A stretch of 64,000 nt of DNA, taken from JAABRU01 sp041390465. Lineage in GTDB: Bacteria; Desulfobacterota; Desulfobacteria; Desulfobacterales; Desulfococcaceae. This document shows positions 42,863 through 51,442 of this stretch, in pieces. The stretch's first letter is position 1. Every line of letters starts with the position of its first letter. The notes under the pieces are model-generated. The model was not told the origin of the DNA. It made no database searches and saw nothing but the letters and a program-made list of their open reading frames with translations. Where the stretch lies: contig JAWKPW010000008.1 of assembly GCA_041390465.1 (NCBI GenBank), positions 23,284 through 87,283 of the forward strand, written 5' to 3'. The position numbers and the translations under genes were made by a program.

Positions 42863-43828
42863 ATGAAAAAAACAGAATTGCCGGATGCCTTCCGGAATCA
42901 GGCTGAAATGCTGGCGAACAGGATCAAAAAACGCTGGAATCATCTTCACAAACGGTTTGCAAAACAGGGCATAGAGGTTTTCCGGCTCTATGACTGGGAC
43001 ATTCCGGAAATCCGTGCTGTGGTTGACTGGTATGCCGGACATCTGGTCATTGGGGAATACACCCGGATGCAGTCTGTGCCGGAATGGCTGCCCATGATGG
43101 CAGAGGCTGCTGCCAATGCCCTCAATGTTCCCATTGAAAATGTGCATCTCAAGGAACGGAAGGCAGGAAAACAAGAGGGGAAAAGATATGAACGACTGGA
43201 TTATACAGACAAAAAAATGGCTGTGTCGGAAAGGGATCTGAAATTTTGGGTCAATCTTTCCGATTTTGTGGACACAGGGCTTTTTTCCGATCACCGCAAC
43301 ACCCGGCAGATGGTAAGAGAACTGGCCGCAGGAAAGGATTTTCTCAATCTGTACTGCTACACCGGAACTTTTACCTGCGCTGCGGCAAAAGGGGGCGCCA
43401 GATCAACGGTTTCCGCGGATCGCTCGGAAACCGTGATCCAATGGGCAAAAGAAAATCTGGAATTGAACGGGATTCCGGAAAGGGGAAACACCCTGATGCA
43501 GACTGATGCCTTTGATTTTCTGAGAAAAGCAAAGCGGCAAAATCAGACCTTTGATCTTGCTGTCGTGGATCCGCCCTCTTATTCAAGCACCCGAAGCAGA
43601 AATCAGGAGTTTGACATTGTCACGGATCATCCGCTTCTTCTGGAAACTGTCATTTCCCTGATGAAAAAAGGGGGCATCATTTTCTTTTCCGCAAACCATC
43701 AGAATTTTGAACCCCGGATGGATCATCTCAGGGCTCAGGAGATAAAGGAAATCACTTCGTTGACCATTCCCGAAGACTATGTGAGCAAAAAAAAGCAGAT
43801 GCACCGCTGCTGGAAAATCACTGCATAA
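42863..43828 (+). CDS. Class I SAM-dependent rRNA methyltransferase, RlmK-like
   Basis: A 321-residue protein that resembles the C-terminal (RlmK) half of RlmKL and RlmI-type enzymes: MLANRIKKRWNHLHKRFAKQGIEVFRLYDWDIPE, LKFWVNLSDFVDTGLFSDHRNTRQM, motif I KDFLNLYCYTGTFTCAAAKGGA, and motif IV VVDPPSYSSTR. The DPPSYS motif with aromatic context fits a guanine-N7 or cytosine-C5 rRNA methyltransferase. In E. coli the RlmK activity makes m7G2069. Here it stands alone without the RlmL/THUMP half. I choose ATG 42863; an in-frame extension to 42689 has no support. Confidence 0.85.
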   Translation: MKKTELPDAFRNQAEMLANRIKKRWNHLHKRFAKQGIEVFRLYDWDIPEIRAVVDWYAGHLVIGEYTRMQSVPEWLPMMAEAAANALNVPIENVHLKERKAGKQEGKRYERLDYTDKKMAVSERDLKFWVNLSDFVDTGLFSDHRNTRQMVRELAAGKDFLNLYCYTGTFTCAAAKGGARSTVSADRSETVIQWAKENLELNGIPERGNTLMQTDAFDFLRKAKRQNQTFDLAVVDPPSYSSTRSRNQEFDIVTDHPLLLETVISLMKKGGIIFFSANHQNFEPRMDHLRAQEIKEITSLTIPEDYVSKKKQMHRCWKITA

Positions 43829-43974
43829 GCGGTTTTCCGAAATTTGATAATGTGTTATCAGTTTGTTATGCACAAAAAGACACAACACTGCAACACAGAA
43901 TGCACAGATTCACCCCTTCCTGTGCGAAAAAGAGAATGAAGGGCTTTTGCGAAAAAAGCATCCTCCATCTGAAC

Positions 43975-44005
43975 GATTTGACAACTTTTGGAAGGTTGTC
44001 AAATC
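43975..44005. repeat. R3 palindrome
   Basis: GATTTGACAACTTTTGG / AAGGTTGTCAAATC in the 407-bp gap (43829-44235) between the methyltransferase and recQ-like genes. No other feature was recognised in the gap. Confidence 0.65.
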
Positions 44006-44235
44006 CGGGAGATGTTTTTTTCCGAAAATCGTCTTAACTTTTCATTCGCATCAGCAAGGGCGTTTCAGTGACAAAATCAGCCTTAAGGCACGGGTTTGAG
44101 AAAATTGAAAAATCCCTGCGGTTTTCTGCAAAGACATGGGGTTGTTCTCCTGCAACCGGAGTGTTCACTTTTTCGCCAATTCCAGTTTTGGTGCGCAATA
44201 TCTTTTCATAACATCCGTATGCCAGGGAAGAAGCC

Positions 44236-47163
44236 GTGAACACTGCAGTTACAAACAGCACAGGATACGGGAGCAGCTCCTCACCTCTGGAAATCCTGCG
44301 CACCTGTTTCGGGTATCACCGTTTCCGGGAACATCAGGAGGATATCATTCAAAATCTGCTCTGCGGCAGAGATGTGTTCGCACTTATGCCCACCGGCAGC
44401 GGCAAATCCCTGTGCTATCAGATTCCTTCCATAATCCGGAAAGGCGCGGGGATTGTCATTTCCCCGCTGATTGCCCTCATGCAGGATCAGACCGAGGCTT
44501 TGCGCAGGATTGGAATCCGCGCAGTGTATCTCAACTCTTCCCTGAGTCCGTCCCAAATCACCCAAACCGAACAGCGCATACTTTCCGGCAATGCGGATAT
44601 TCTGTATGTCGCGCCGGAACGCATGATGGGAAGCAGTTTTCAGCGTCTGCTCCATCAGATTCCCCCCGCTCTGTTTGCCATTGATGAGGCCCACTGCATT
44701 TCCCAGTGGGGCCATGATTTCCGGCCCGAATATCTGCAGATTCCCATTCTCACGGATCAGTTTCCCCATGTTCCGCGCATTGCGCTTACTGCCACGGCAG
44801 ATCCCGTCACCCGGAAGGAAATAGTGGACAGACTCCGGCTGCACAGGGCAGAACAGTTTGTTTCAAGCTTTGACCGTCCCAATATCTGTTACCGGGCAGA
44901 GCCCCGGCACAATGCCATGAGGCAGTTGACAGTCTTTCTGCAGGAAGAGCATCCGGGTGAATCCGGACTGATCTACTGTCCCACCCGGAAAAAGACGGAA
45001 CAGATCGCCAGCCTGCTCTGTTCAGCCGGATACAATGCACTTGCTTATCATGCAGGCATGGATGCACAGACAAGAATGCGGAACCAGCGGCGTTTTCTGC
45101 GGGAAGACGGCATCATTGCTGTCGCGACGGTTGCCTTTGGCATGGGCATTGACAAACCGGATGTGCGTTTTGTGGTTCACATGGGAATGCCCAAAAGTCT
45201 GGAAGCCTATTATCAGGAAACGGGCCGCGCAGGCAGGGACGGAAACCCGGCTGATGCTCTCATGCTTTACGGTCTTTCCGACATTGTGATGATGCAGCGT
45301 CTCATCGCGGAATCCGCAGGAGATGAGAATTTCAAAAGAATCCGGCACCAGAAAATTGAAGCGATGCTGGGTTACTGCGAAAGCACATACTGCCGCCGGA
45401 GAGTTGTACTGAATTATTTCGGAGAGGGCCATCCGGGAAACTGCGGAAACTGTGATGTGTGTCTGGGACAGGTGCAGAGCTGGGACGGCACACTGGCTGC
45501 GCAGAAGGCTCTGTCCTGCGTGTACCGCACAGGACAGCGTTTTGGCGCGGCACATCTGACTGACGTGCTGCTGGGGATTTCCACTCCCAAAGTCCGGGCT
45601 TTTCACCATGATCAGGTTTCCACCTTCGGCATTGGAACCGAGCTTTCCGCAAAGGAATGGAAATCTGTGCTCCGCCAGCTCGCGGCAGGAGGATTTCTGC
45701 GTGCAAATCCGGACGGAAAAGGCGGTTTTCTTCTGTCTTCCCGAAGCACAGCGGTGCTGCGCGGACAGAAAAAGATTTTTTTCCGCAAAGAGATTCCGGA
45801 TAAGAAAAAATCATCTGTTTCTGTGAAACCCAGGCATGCGGAAGAATTCACAGATGCGTTTTCCCGTGAACTGTGGGAAAAACTGCGGGCTTTGCGTCTG
45901 GAAACAGCACAAAATGAGGATATGCCGCCCTATATTGTTTTCCATGACACCACGCTGCGGGCCATGATACAGCATCTGCCCGGCACGCTGGCAGAAATGG
46001 GGGGAATTCATGGCATCGGACAGAAAAAACTGGAAAAATACGGCCAGCCTTTTCTGGAACTCATCACAGCACACATCCGGGAAAAGGGAATGCCGGACAG
46101 AGAACCGGAAACAAAACCGCAGAAACCTGATCCGTTCCGCACATCCGTGCTGTATCATTCCTCCACCGTCAGCGAAACCTTCGCGCTTGTGCACACCGGT
46201 CTGTGTCCGGAAGAAATCGCACAGCATCGCCAACTGGGCATCAGCACCGTTTACGGGCATATTGTCAAACTGATTGAAAGCGGGGAATTGTCGGCAGACG
46301 AGGTAATCCGCCTGGATTCTGAAGAAAAGAAGAGTATCGAGACTGCATTCCGTTCTCTCCCGGAACCGGATCGCAAATTTCTCAAGCCCGTGTATGAGCA
46401 GTTTGAAGGCAGATATGATTACCATCTGCTCAGATGTATCCGGGCCGGCATGGCGGAATCTGAGAATGCGCGGAAAACAGAATCTTCCCTCCGGGAAATC
46501 ATCTGTCTTGCCGTGTCCCGAAAATACGGGCGTTACTGTGTGGCCGGAAAAGAGCGGATTCCCGACACCGCAGGGCAGTGGATCAGACCCGTAAGCAGCT
46601 CGGAAACCGGAGAACTGCGGGTGGAGCATATTCTTCTTCCTGAGGAAAAACTGCCGGAACTGGCTGATATTGTCTCTGTTTCCCTTCTCCGTCCCGCACC
46701 GAAAAAGTATCAGACTGAAAACTGGATCATGGATGAAAAAGGGGCATGGCAGAAAAAAGGGGTTTTTCCCGGTTCGGATTTTCCCCTTCTCTGCGATCAT
46801 CCTGATGGGCTGTGGATCAACGGATTTCACAGCGCGCGGGGCCTCAATGACAGAATCCCGCAGCAGATCGCGGAATCTGAAATTCAATCTTCGCTGGTGC
46901 TGATTCAGCCGGAAAATATGCAGCTCATTGTAATGGAAAATGCTTGGCAGAAAAAAATCCGTGTGCTGTTTTTCTACAATGGAACCGAATATCTGCTGCC
47001 TGTGACCGATCCCGCGATGGAAAAGATTTTTCTCAAAAAACAGGCCGGTCAGTATCCGGCAGCCGGCGCGGGGATTTGCTGCACCATCAGCATCAGCGAA
47101 CCCTTTGACGGCTGGTGTTACAAGCTGGTGGCAGGTGTCTCTGATACAGGAATCTTTTTATGA
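44236..47163 (+). CDS. RecQ-family DNA helicase with HRDC, HTH and C-terminal double-OB-like domain
   Basis: A 975-residue protein. SF2 helicase core: Walker A MPTGSGKS (51-58), DEAH (150-153), motif VI QETGRAGRDG (328-337). Zinc site: C386, C403, C406, C409. RQC winged helix about 420-510, HRDC about 540-612, then a helix-turn-helix about 640-690 (SSTVSETFALVHTGLCPEEIAQHRQLGISTVYGHI). The last 220 residues (from about 752, IICLAVSRKYGRYCVAGK... WIRPVSS) are not part of normal RecQ and resemble the double-OB domain seen next to DUF488 proteins. The start is a GTG after CAGGGAAGAAGCC. It overlaps the first DUF488 gene by 4 bp. Predicted role: unwinding of damaged or foreign DNA coupled to whatever DUF488 does. 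Confidence 0.88.
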   Translation: MNTAVTNSTGYGSSSSPLEILRTCFGYHRFREHQEDIIQNLLCGRDVFALMPTGSGKSLCYQIPSIIRKGAGIVISPLIALMQDQTEALRRIGIRAVYLNSSLSPSQITQTEQRILSGNADILYVAPERMMGSSFQRLLHQIPPALFAIDEAHCISQWGHDFRPEYLQIPILTDQFPHVPRIALTATADPVTRKEIVDRLRLHRAEQFVSSFDRPNICYRAEPRHNAMRQLTVFLQEEHPGESGLIYCPTRKKTEQIASLLCSAGYNALAYHAGMDAQTRMRNQRRFLREDGIIAVATVAFGMGIDKPDVRFVVHMGMPKSLEAYYQETGRAGRDGNPADALMLYGLSDIVMMQRLIAESAGDENFKRIRHQKIEAMLGYCESTYCRRRVVLNYFGEGHPGNCGNCDVCLGQVQSWDGTLAAQKALSCVYRTGQRFGAAHLTDVLLGISTPKVRAFHHDQVSTFGIGTELSAKEWKSVLRQLAAGGFLRANPDGKGGFLLSSRSTAVLRGQKKIFFRKEIPDKKKSSVSVKPRHAEEFTDAFSRELWEKLRALRLETAQNEDMPPYIVFHDTTLRAMIQHLPGTLAEMGGIHGIGQKKLEKYGQPFLELITAHIREKGMPDREPETKPQKPDPFRTSVLYHSSTVSETFALVHTGLCPEEIAQHRQLGISTVYGHIVKLIESGELSADEVIRLDSEEKKSIETAFRSLPEPDRKFLKPVYEQFEGRYDYHLLRCIRAGMAESENARKTESSLREIICLAVSRKYGRYCVAGKERIPDTAGQWIRPVSSSETGELRVEHILLPEEKLPELADIVSVSLLRPAPKKYQTENWIMDEKGAWQKKGVFPGSDFPLLCDHPDGLWINGFHSARGLNDRIPQQIAESEIQSSLVLIQPENMQLIVMENAWQKKIRVLFFYNGTEYLLPVTDPAMEKIFLKKQAGQYPAAGAGICCTISISEPFDGWCYKLVAGVSDTGIFL

Positions 47164-47768
47164 TGAAGGAAATATGGACTGTTGGGCATTCCAACCATTG
47201 TGCGGAAAAATTCATGGATCTGCTGCGGCAAAACCGCATCACAGCCATCGGCGATGTGCGTTCCCATCCCTACAGCAGACACAATCCCCGGTTTAACCGG
47301 GAAACCCTGCGTGAAGATTTGAAAAAACAGGGGATTGCCTATGTGTTTCTGGGAGAGGAACTCGGGCCCAGAAGCAAATATCCCAGTTGTTATGAAAACG
47401 GCAGGGTGCGTTATGACGCGATTGCCAAAACCGCAGATTTTCAGAATGGGCTTGAACGCGTGAAAAAAGGCATGGAATCCTTCCGCATTGCCCTGATGTG
47501 TTCAGAAAAGGATCCCATCACCTGCCATCGCATGATTCTGATATGCCGTCATCTTCGCTCTCCGGATATTCATATCCGGCATATTCTCGAAGACGGCTCC
47601 ACCGAGGATCTCAGTGATGCGGAAAAGCGTCTGATGCAGGTGCTGGATATCCGGCAGGAACTTTTTGACACCGATCCTGAATCTGCGGTTATCCGCGCCT
47701 ATGACATGCAAAGCAGAAAAATTGCCTACATTCCCAAAAACACAGAGGAAACACAAGAGGAAGCATGA
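47160..47768 (+). CDS. DUF488 protein, first copy
   Basis: A 202-residue protein: IWTVGHSNHCAEKFMDLLRQNRITAIGDVRSHPYSRHNPRFNRETL (DUF488 N-terminal GHS and DVR motifs), YVFLGEELGP, and ALMCSEKDPITCHRMILICRHL, the conserved C-x6-CHR motif. The C-terminal 60 residues are an extra tail with DLSDAEKRLMQVLDIRQELF. The activity of DUF488 is unproven; conserved Cys, His and Arg suggest a nucleotide- or nucleic-acid-modifying enzyme. It overlaps recQ by 4 bp and the second DUF488 gene by 4 bp. Confidence 0.88.
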   Translation: MMKEIWTVGHSNHCAEKFMDLLRQNRITAIGDVRSHPYSRHNPRFNRETLREDLKKQGIAYVFLGEELGPRSKYPSCYENGRVRYDAIAKTADFQNGLERVKKGMESFRIALMCSEKDPITCHRMILICRHLRSPDIHIRHILEDGSTEDLSDAEKRLMQVLDIRQELFDTDPESAVIRAYDMQSRKIAYIPKNTEETQEEA

Positions 47769-48202
47769 AACTTTTCACCATTGGTTTCACCCAGAGATCC
47801 GCAGAGAATTTTTTCTCCGCTCTCTCATCCGCACGCGTGAAACGGGTTGCAGATGTGCGTCTGAACAATGTTTCGCAACTGGCCGGATTTGCAAAACGCG
47901 AGGATCTGCGCTGGTTTCTGAAAACCATCTGCGGCGCGGACTATCTTCATCTGCCGGAGCTGGCTCCGTCACAGGAAATTCTGGAGGCATACAAAAAAAA
48001 CAAAGGGCTCTGGGCAGTGTATGAAAAGGATTTTCTGCAGCTCATGGCAGAGCGGAAAGCGGAACAGACCCTGTCCGGCATTCTTTCCGACCGGGACTGT
48101 CTGCTGTGCAGTGAAAAAGAGCCGGAAAAATGCCACCGCAGACTGGTGGCCGAATATCTGAAAGAAAAATGGGGAAATGTGGAGATTGTGCATCTTCTGT
48201 AA
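47765..48202 (+). CDS. DUF488 protein, second and shorter copy
   Basis: A 145-residue protein, MKLFTIGFTQRSAENFFSALSSARVKRVADVRLNNVSQLAGFAKREDLRWFLKTICGADYLHLPELAPS, and CLLCSEKEPEKCHRRLVAEYL, the same C-x6-CHR motif. It lacks the tail of the first copy and differs in the N-terminal motif (GFTQRS against GHSNHC), so it is a distinct paralog, not a recent duplication. It is the last gene of the three-gene operon. No terminator was recognised immediately downstream. Confidence 0.88.
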   Translation: MKLFTIGFTQRSAENFFSALSSARVKRVADVRLNNVSQLAGFAKREDLRWFLKTICGADYLHLPELAPSQEILEAYKKNKGLWAVYEKDFLQLMAERKAEQTLSGILSDRDCLLCSEKEPEKCHRRLVAEYLKEKWGNVEIVHLL

Positions 48203-48781
48203 CAGATCGCCTCTGCGTTTTTTGCCGGCTCTGATAAAATCAGGGGGAAAATTTTTCATGAAAAAATTAATCCTTGCCTGGTATGCAGATTATGGCATAA
48301 GATAACGCAGGCTGCCAATTAAACCAAATCACCATTGAATTTATGCAATACCTGCCTCCTGTTCCCGCGTTCTGCGTCAATGGGATTAAGTCAGGCGGAA
48401 ACGGTTTGTCCGGAGTTCCTGACGGAAAGTTTGGGAGTCTGCGCTTTCTGCCGGACTTTCTGTCAGGCACTCCGGATGTGCCGGGCCAAAATTCCGTTTC
48501 ACTTCATTTTGGCACTCCGGAAATTCCCTGACTTAACGGCACTGGCACAAAGCACAGGAACGGGATGAAAGTATATTTTTAATGGGGAATCGGTAGGATA
48601 CGGCAAAACCCTGCCCTGCCTCTCTCAAAACAATCTCCTGCAAATCCCAAGGGATTTTCAGAGTCATAAGGGTTTTCCGGACATATTTTTTTCAGAGAAA
48701 CGCAACTGTCCGGGTGGCGGGGATTCTCTGAAAGCATAACATGAAAATTTTTTCAATAACCCGGAAGCATAGGACTGTCAG
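48203..48781. other. Repeat-containing intergenic region
   Basis: No gene. It contains a degenerate R5-like inverted pair (ATTAAGTCAGG near 48386 and CCCTGACTTAA near 48525), with GTTCCTGACGG / CTTTCTGTCAGG repeats inside, and an isolated R1 right end (TTAATGGGGAATCGGTA, about 48580). The last 40 bp lead into hisHF; no canonical Shine-Dalgarno is seen before its ATG. Confidence 0.45.
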
Positions 48782-50362
48782 ATGATTACTTTGCTGGATT
48801 ACGGCGCAGGCAATGTGCGCAGCGTCAGAAATGCCATTGAAAGCCTGGGCGCAAAGGTGAAAACTGTGAAAAATGCCGAAGACATCCTGACTGCGGAAAA
48901 ACTGGTTTTTCCCGGAGTCGGCGCCTTCGGCAGCATGATGGAAATTCTTGAGGGGAAAAATTACGCAAGGCCCCTGAAAGCATATCTGGAGGCAAACCGG
49001 CCCTTTCTGGGTATCTGCCTGGGGCTGCATGCCCTTCTGGATTACAGTGAGGAAGCTCCGAATGCAAAAGGACTGGGATTTCTGCACGGGGCTGTGAAAC
49101 GTTTTGACACAAACCTGGCTGTGCCCCATATCGGATGGAACGGCATCAGCGTCCGGCAGTCATCGCCCATTTTTCAGGGACTGCGGGGAGATGAAAAATT
49201 CTATTTTGTGCATTCCTACCATGCCGCACCCGAAGAGGACAGTGCTGTGCTGACCACCACGGATTACGGATACAGCTTTGTCAGCGCAATTCAGAAAGGC
49301 AATGTCACTGCCACCCAGTTTCACCCGGAAAAAAGCGGAAACGCGGGATTGCAGGTTCTGAAAAATTTTCTGGAAAGCGGAGCGGAACCGGCCATGCCTG
49401 CGCATATTTCCCCGCGCACAAAACTGGCAAAGCGCATTATCGCATGTCTGGATGTGCGCTCCGATGATCAGGGAGATCTGGTTGTGACCAAAGGGGATCG
49501 GTATGATGTCCGGGAAAAGGGGGAAATGAGAAATGTGAGAAATCTGGGAAAACCTGTGGAACTGGCCGGCCGCTATTATCAGGAAGGCGCGGATGAAATC
49601 ACTTTTCTCAATATTACGGGTTTTCGGGATTTTCCCTTGGAAGACATGCCCATGATTGAGGTGCTGAAGCAGACTTCCAAAAATGTTTTTGTTCCCCTGA
49701 CCATTGGCGGAGGAATCCGGGATTATACGGACAGACACGGACGGACTTACACGGCTCTGGAAGTGGCGGCTGAATATTTCCGCTCCGGTGCGGACAAGGT
49801 TTCCATTGGCAGTGACGCAGTGCTGATTGCTGAGGAATATCTGAAAACCGGCAGAAAAACCGGCAAAAGCGCAATTGAGGAGATTGCCCGTGTTTACGGA
49901 AATCAGGCAGTGGTCATTTCTGTGGATCCCAGAAGAGTGTATGTGAAATCGCCTGAAGAAGTGAAACATCAGGTGATGGAGACCGCATTCCCCGGACCGA
50001 ACGGGGAAAAATACTGCTGGTATCAGTGCACGGTCAAAGGGGGCAGGGAAGGACGCGAACTGGATGCTGTCACCTTTGCCAAAGTTTGTGAAGAACTGGG
50101 AGCGGGAGAGATTCTGCTTAACTGCATAGACCGGGACGGAACCAGTTCCGGTTTTGATCTGGAGCTGATCAATGCCGTGAAAAAAACTGCGGGCATACCG
50201 GTCATCGCGTCCAGCGGGGCCGGATGTGCGGAACATTTTTATGAAGTTTTCACCGGGACAGAAGCTGAAGCCGCACTGGCCGCAGGCATTTTTCACCGCG
50301 GAGAGGTTCCCATTGGAGAGGTGAAGGCATATCTCAGAGACAAAGTGGAAATCCGTGCCTGA
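48782..50362 (+). CDS. hisHF: Fused imidazole glycerol phosphate synthase (HisH-HisF)
   Basis: A 526-residue single chain. Residues 1-205 are the HisH class-I glutaminase: Cys79 in FLGICLGLHALL, His181 and Glu183 in TQFHPEKSG. Residues 213-526 are the HisF barrel: IIACLDVR (Asp224), PLTIGGGIRDY, VSIGSDAV, VISVDPRR, ILLNCIDRDGTSSGFD and VIASSGAG. Together they make imidazole-glycerol phosphate and AICAR in histidine synthesis, with ammonia channelled from HisH to HisF. In most bacteria these are separate proteins; fusion is the rule in fungi and plants (HIS7). There are HisF insertions (VTKGDRYDVREKGEMRNVRN, KSPEEVKHQ) as in the HIS7 type. No other his gene is nearby. Confidence 0.92.
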   Translation: MITLLDYGAGNVRSVRNAIESLGAKVKTVKNAEDILTAEKLVFPGVGAFGSMMEILEGKNYARPLKAYLEANRPFLGICLGLHALLDYSEEAPNAKGLGFLHGAVKRFDTNLAVPHIGWNGISVRQSSPIFQGLRGDEKFYFVHSYHAAPEEDSAVLTTTDYGYSFVSAIQKGNVTATQFHPEKSGNAGLQVLKNFLESGAEPAMPAHISPRTKLAKRIIACLDVRSDDQGDLVVTKGDRYDVREKGEMRNVRNLGKPVELAGRYYQEGADEITFLNITGFRDFPLEDMPMIEVLKQTSKNVFVPLTIGGGIRDYTDRHGRTYTALEVAAEYFRSGADKVSIGSDAVLIAEEYLKTGRKTGKSAIEEIARVYGNQAVVISVDPRRVYVKSPEEVKHQVMETAFPGPNGEKYCWYQCTVKGGREGRELDAVTFAKVCEELGAGEILLNCIDRDGTSSGFDLELINAVKKTAGIPVIASSGAGCAEHFYEVFTGTEAEAALAAGIFHRGEVPIGEVKAYLRDKVEIRA

Positions 50363-51177
50363 GCTGCTGACCTGCAAAAGGAAATTGTTATATAGCATAC
50401 AAGCCGTACTTTTGCACTTTTTTATCAGCCCGATCAGGTTTTTACAGACAGCAGGATGCAATTTCATACAGTTATAATCCTTCCTGACAAATCATTGGGG
50501 AGGATTGCGAGCCGAGCATTTTCCATCCCCGATTCCGGTGCGCATGGGAGCGTTCGACTCCTGCTCTAAGGCGAACAATTTTTTTTTTCAAGGATTCATG
50601 CTGTCCTGCATGCTGCGGGGGGCAGCCCCGGAAATGCGTTGCCGGCATTTCCGGGGCATGTTTTTTTTAACGGAGCGTTTTCTGTCAAAATGTCAATGGG
50701 ACCTGTCCGGTGTCCGGTCCTGTGAATCTGATCTGTGACAGGTTCGGAATCAGCCTGCTGATCCGCGGAGGGTGTCTGGTGCTGACGGATGCGTGCCTGA
50801 CCGGCAAAGTCATGGGGAAGATGCCGGGTGTGCGGAATCAGCACAGCCGCAGCCCCGGCCGGTGAGTTTTCGGGACACTGTATGTCCCATGATGACTCAG
50901 ATGAAGGCAGTAATCGGGGCTCAGCCGGTTCGGGCTTTGACTGACACTTATTTTTCAAAACCCCCCTTCATCAGCCGGATGCTGTCGGATGGGGGCGCAT
51001 GTGATCAGCCGGATGCGTCGGGACGCCGTCGGTCAGGACGGCCCGAAACCGCTCCCCGGGAAAAAAAACGGGGCCGGAAGTCGGAAAAATCCCCGAAAGG
51101 CGGAAAACAGAAACTTTCCTCCCTGCTGAAACACTTCCCGGCTGAAACGGCAACCGTTTCAATTTTTGGCAGGCATT
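50363..51177. other. Long non-coding gap, possible small transcript
   Basis: No gene is supported over 815 bp. A stretch at about 50500-50590 ends in a run of nine T and is followed 40 bp later by a strong terminator (50625). Between about 50690 and 51120 the sequence has protein-like frame fragments (SDLICDRFGISLLIRGGCLVLTD) with stops. They may be remnants of a lost gene; the family was not recognised. Confidence 0.35.
50625..50668 (+). terminator. Strong intrinsic terminator
   Basis: GCCCCGGAAATGC (50625-50637) and GCATTTCCGGGGC (50645-50657) form a perfect 13-bp stem, followed by ATG and eight T. It lies 260 bp beyond hisHF, with another T run at 50578, so it may terminate a short transcript starting near 50490 rather than hisHF itself. 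Confidence 0.75.
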
Positions 51178-51326
51178 ATACCAATTCTCCATTGAAATCA
51201 TATTTTGCGGAAGCAGTGCCGATTCACCGTCAATTTTATGCAGTGAAGCAGGTTTGCTGTGACCTTTGTGCCATCTTCGAGTCCTTTGCGGTCAAAAAAA
51301 GCATGGCTTCAATGCAGAATTGGTAT
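51178..51326. repeat. R1 MITE-like element, long form
   Basis: 149 bp from ATACCAATTCTCCATTGAA to TTCAATGCAGAATTGGTAT; the ends are inverted repeats with one mismatch in 19. The body shares TTTGCGGAAGCAGTGCCG and TGTGACCTTTGTGCC with the copies at 96, 20508 and 58083. Confidence 0.8.
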
Positions 51327-51442
51327 AATTCTCAAATTCTGGAAGCTCATTCCCTTATGACTCCTGATGAGGTTCAAGATACTGAAAGTGAGAACATCAA
51401 ACGTCTCTCACAACTTCACATCTGTTTTAAGGATGGATCGCC

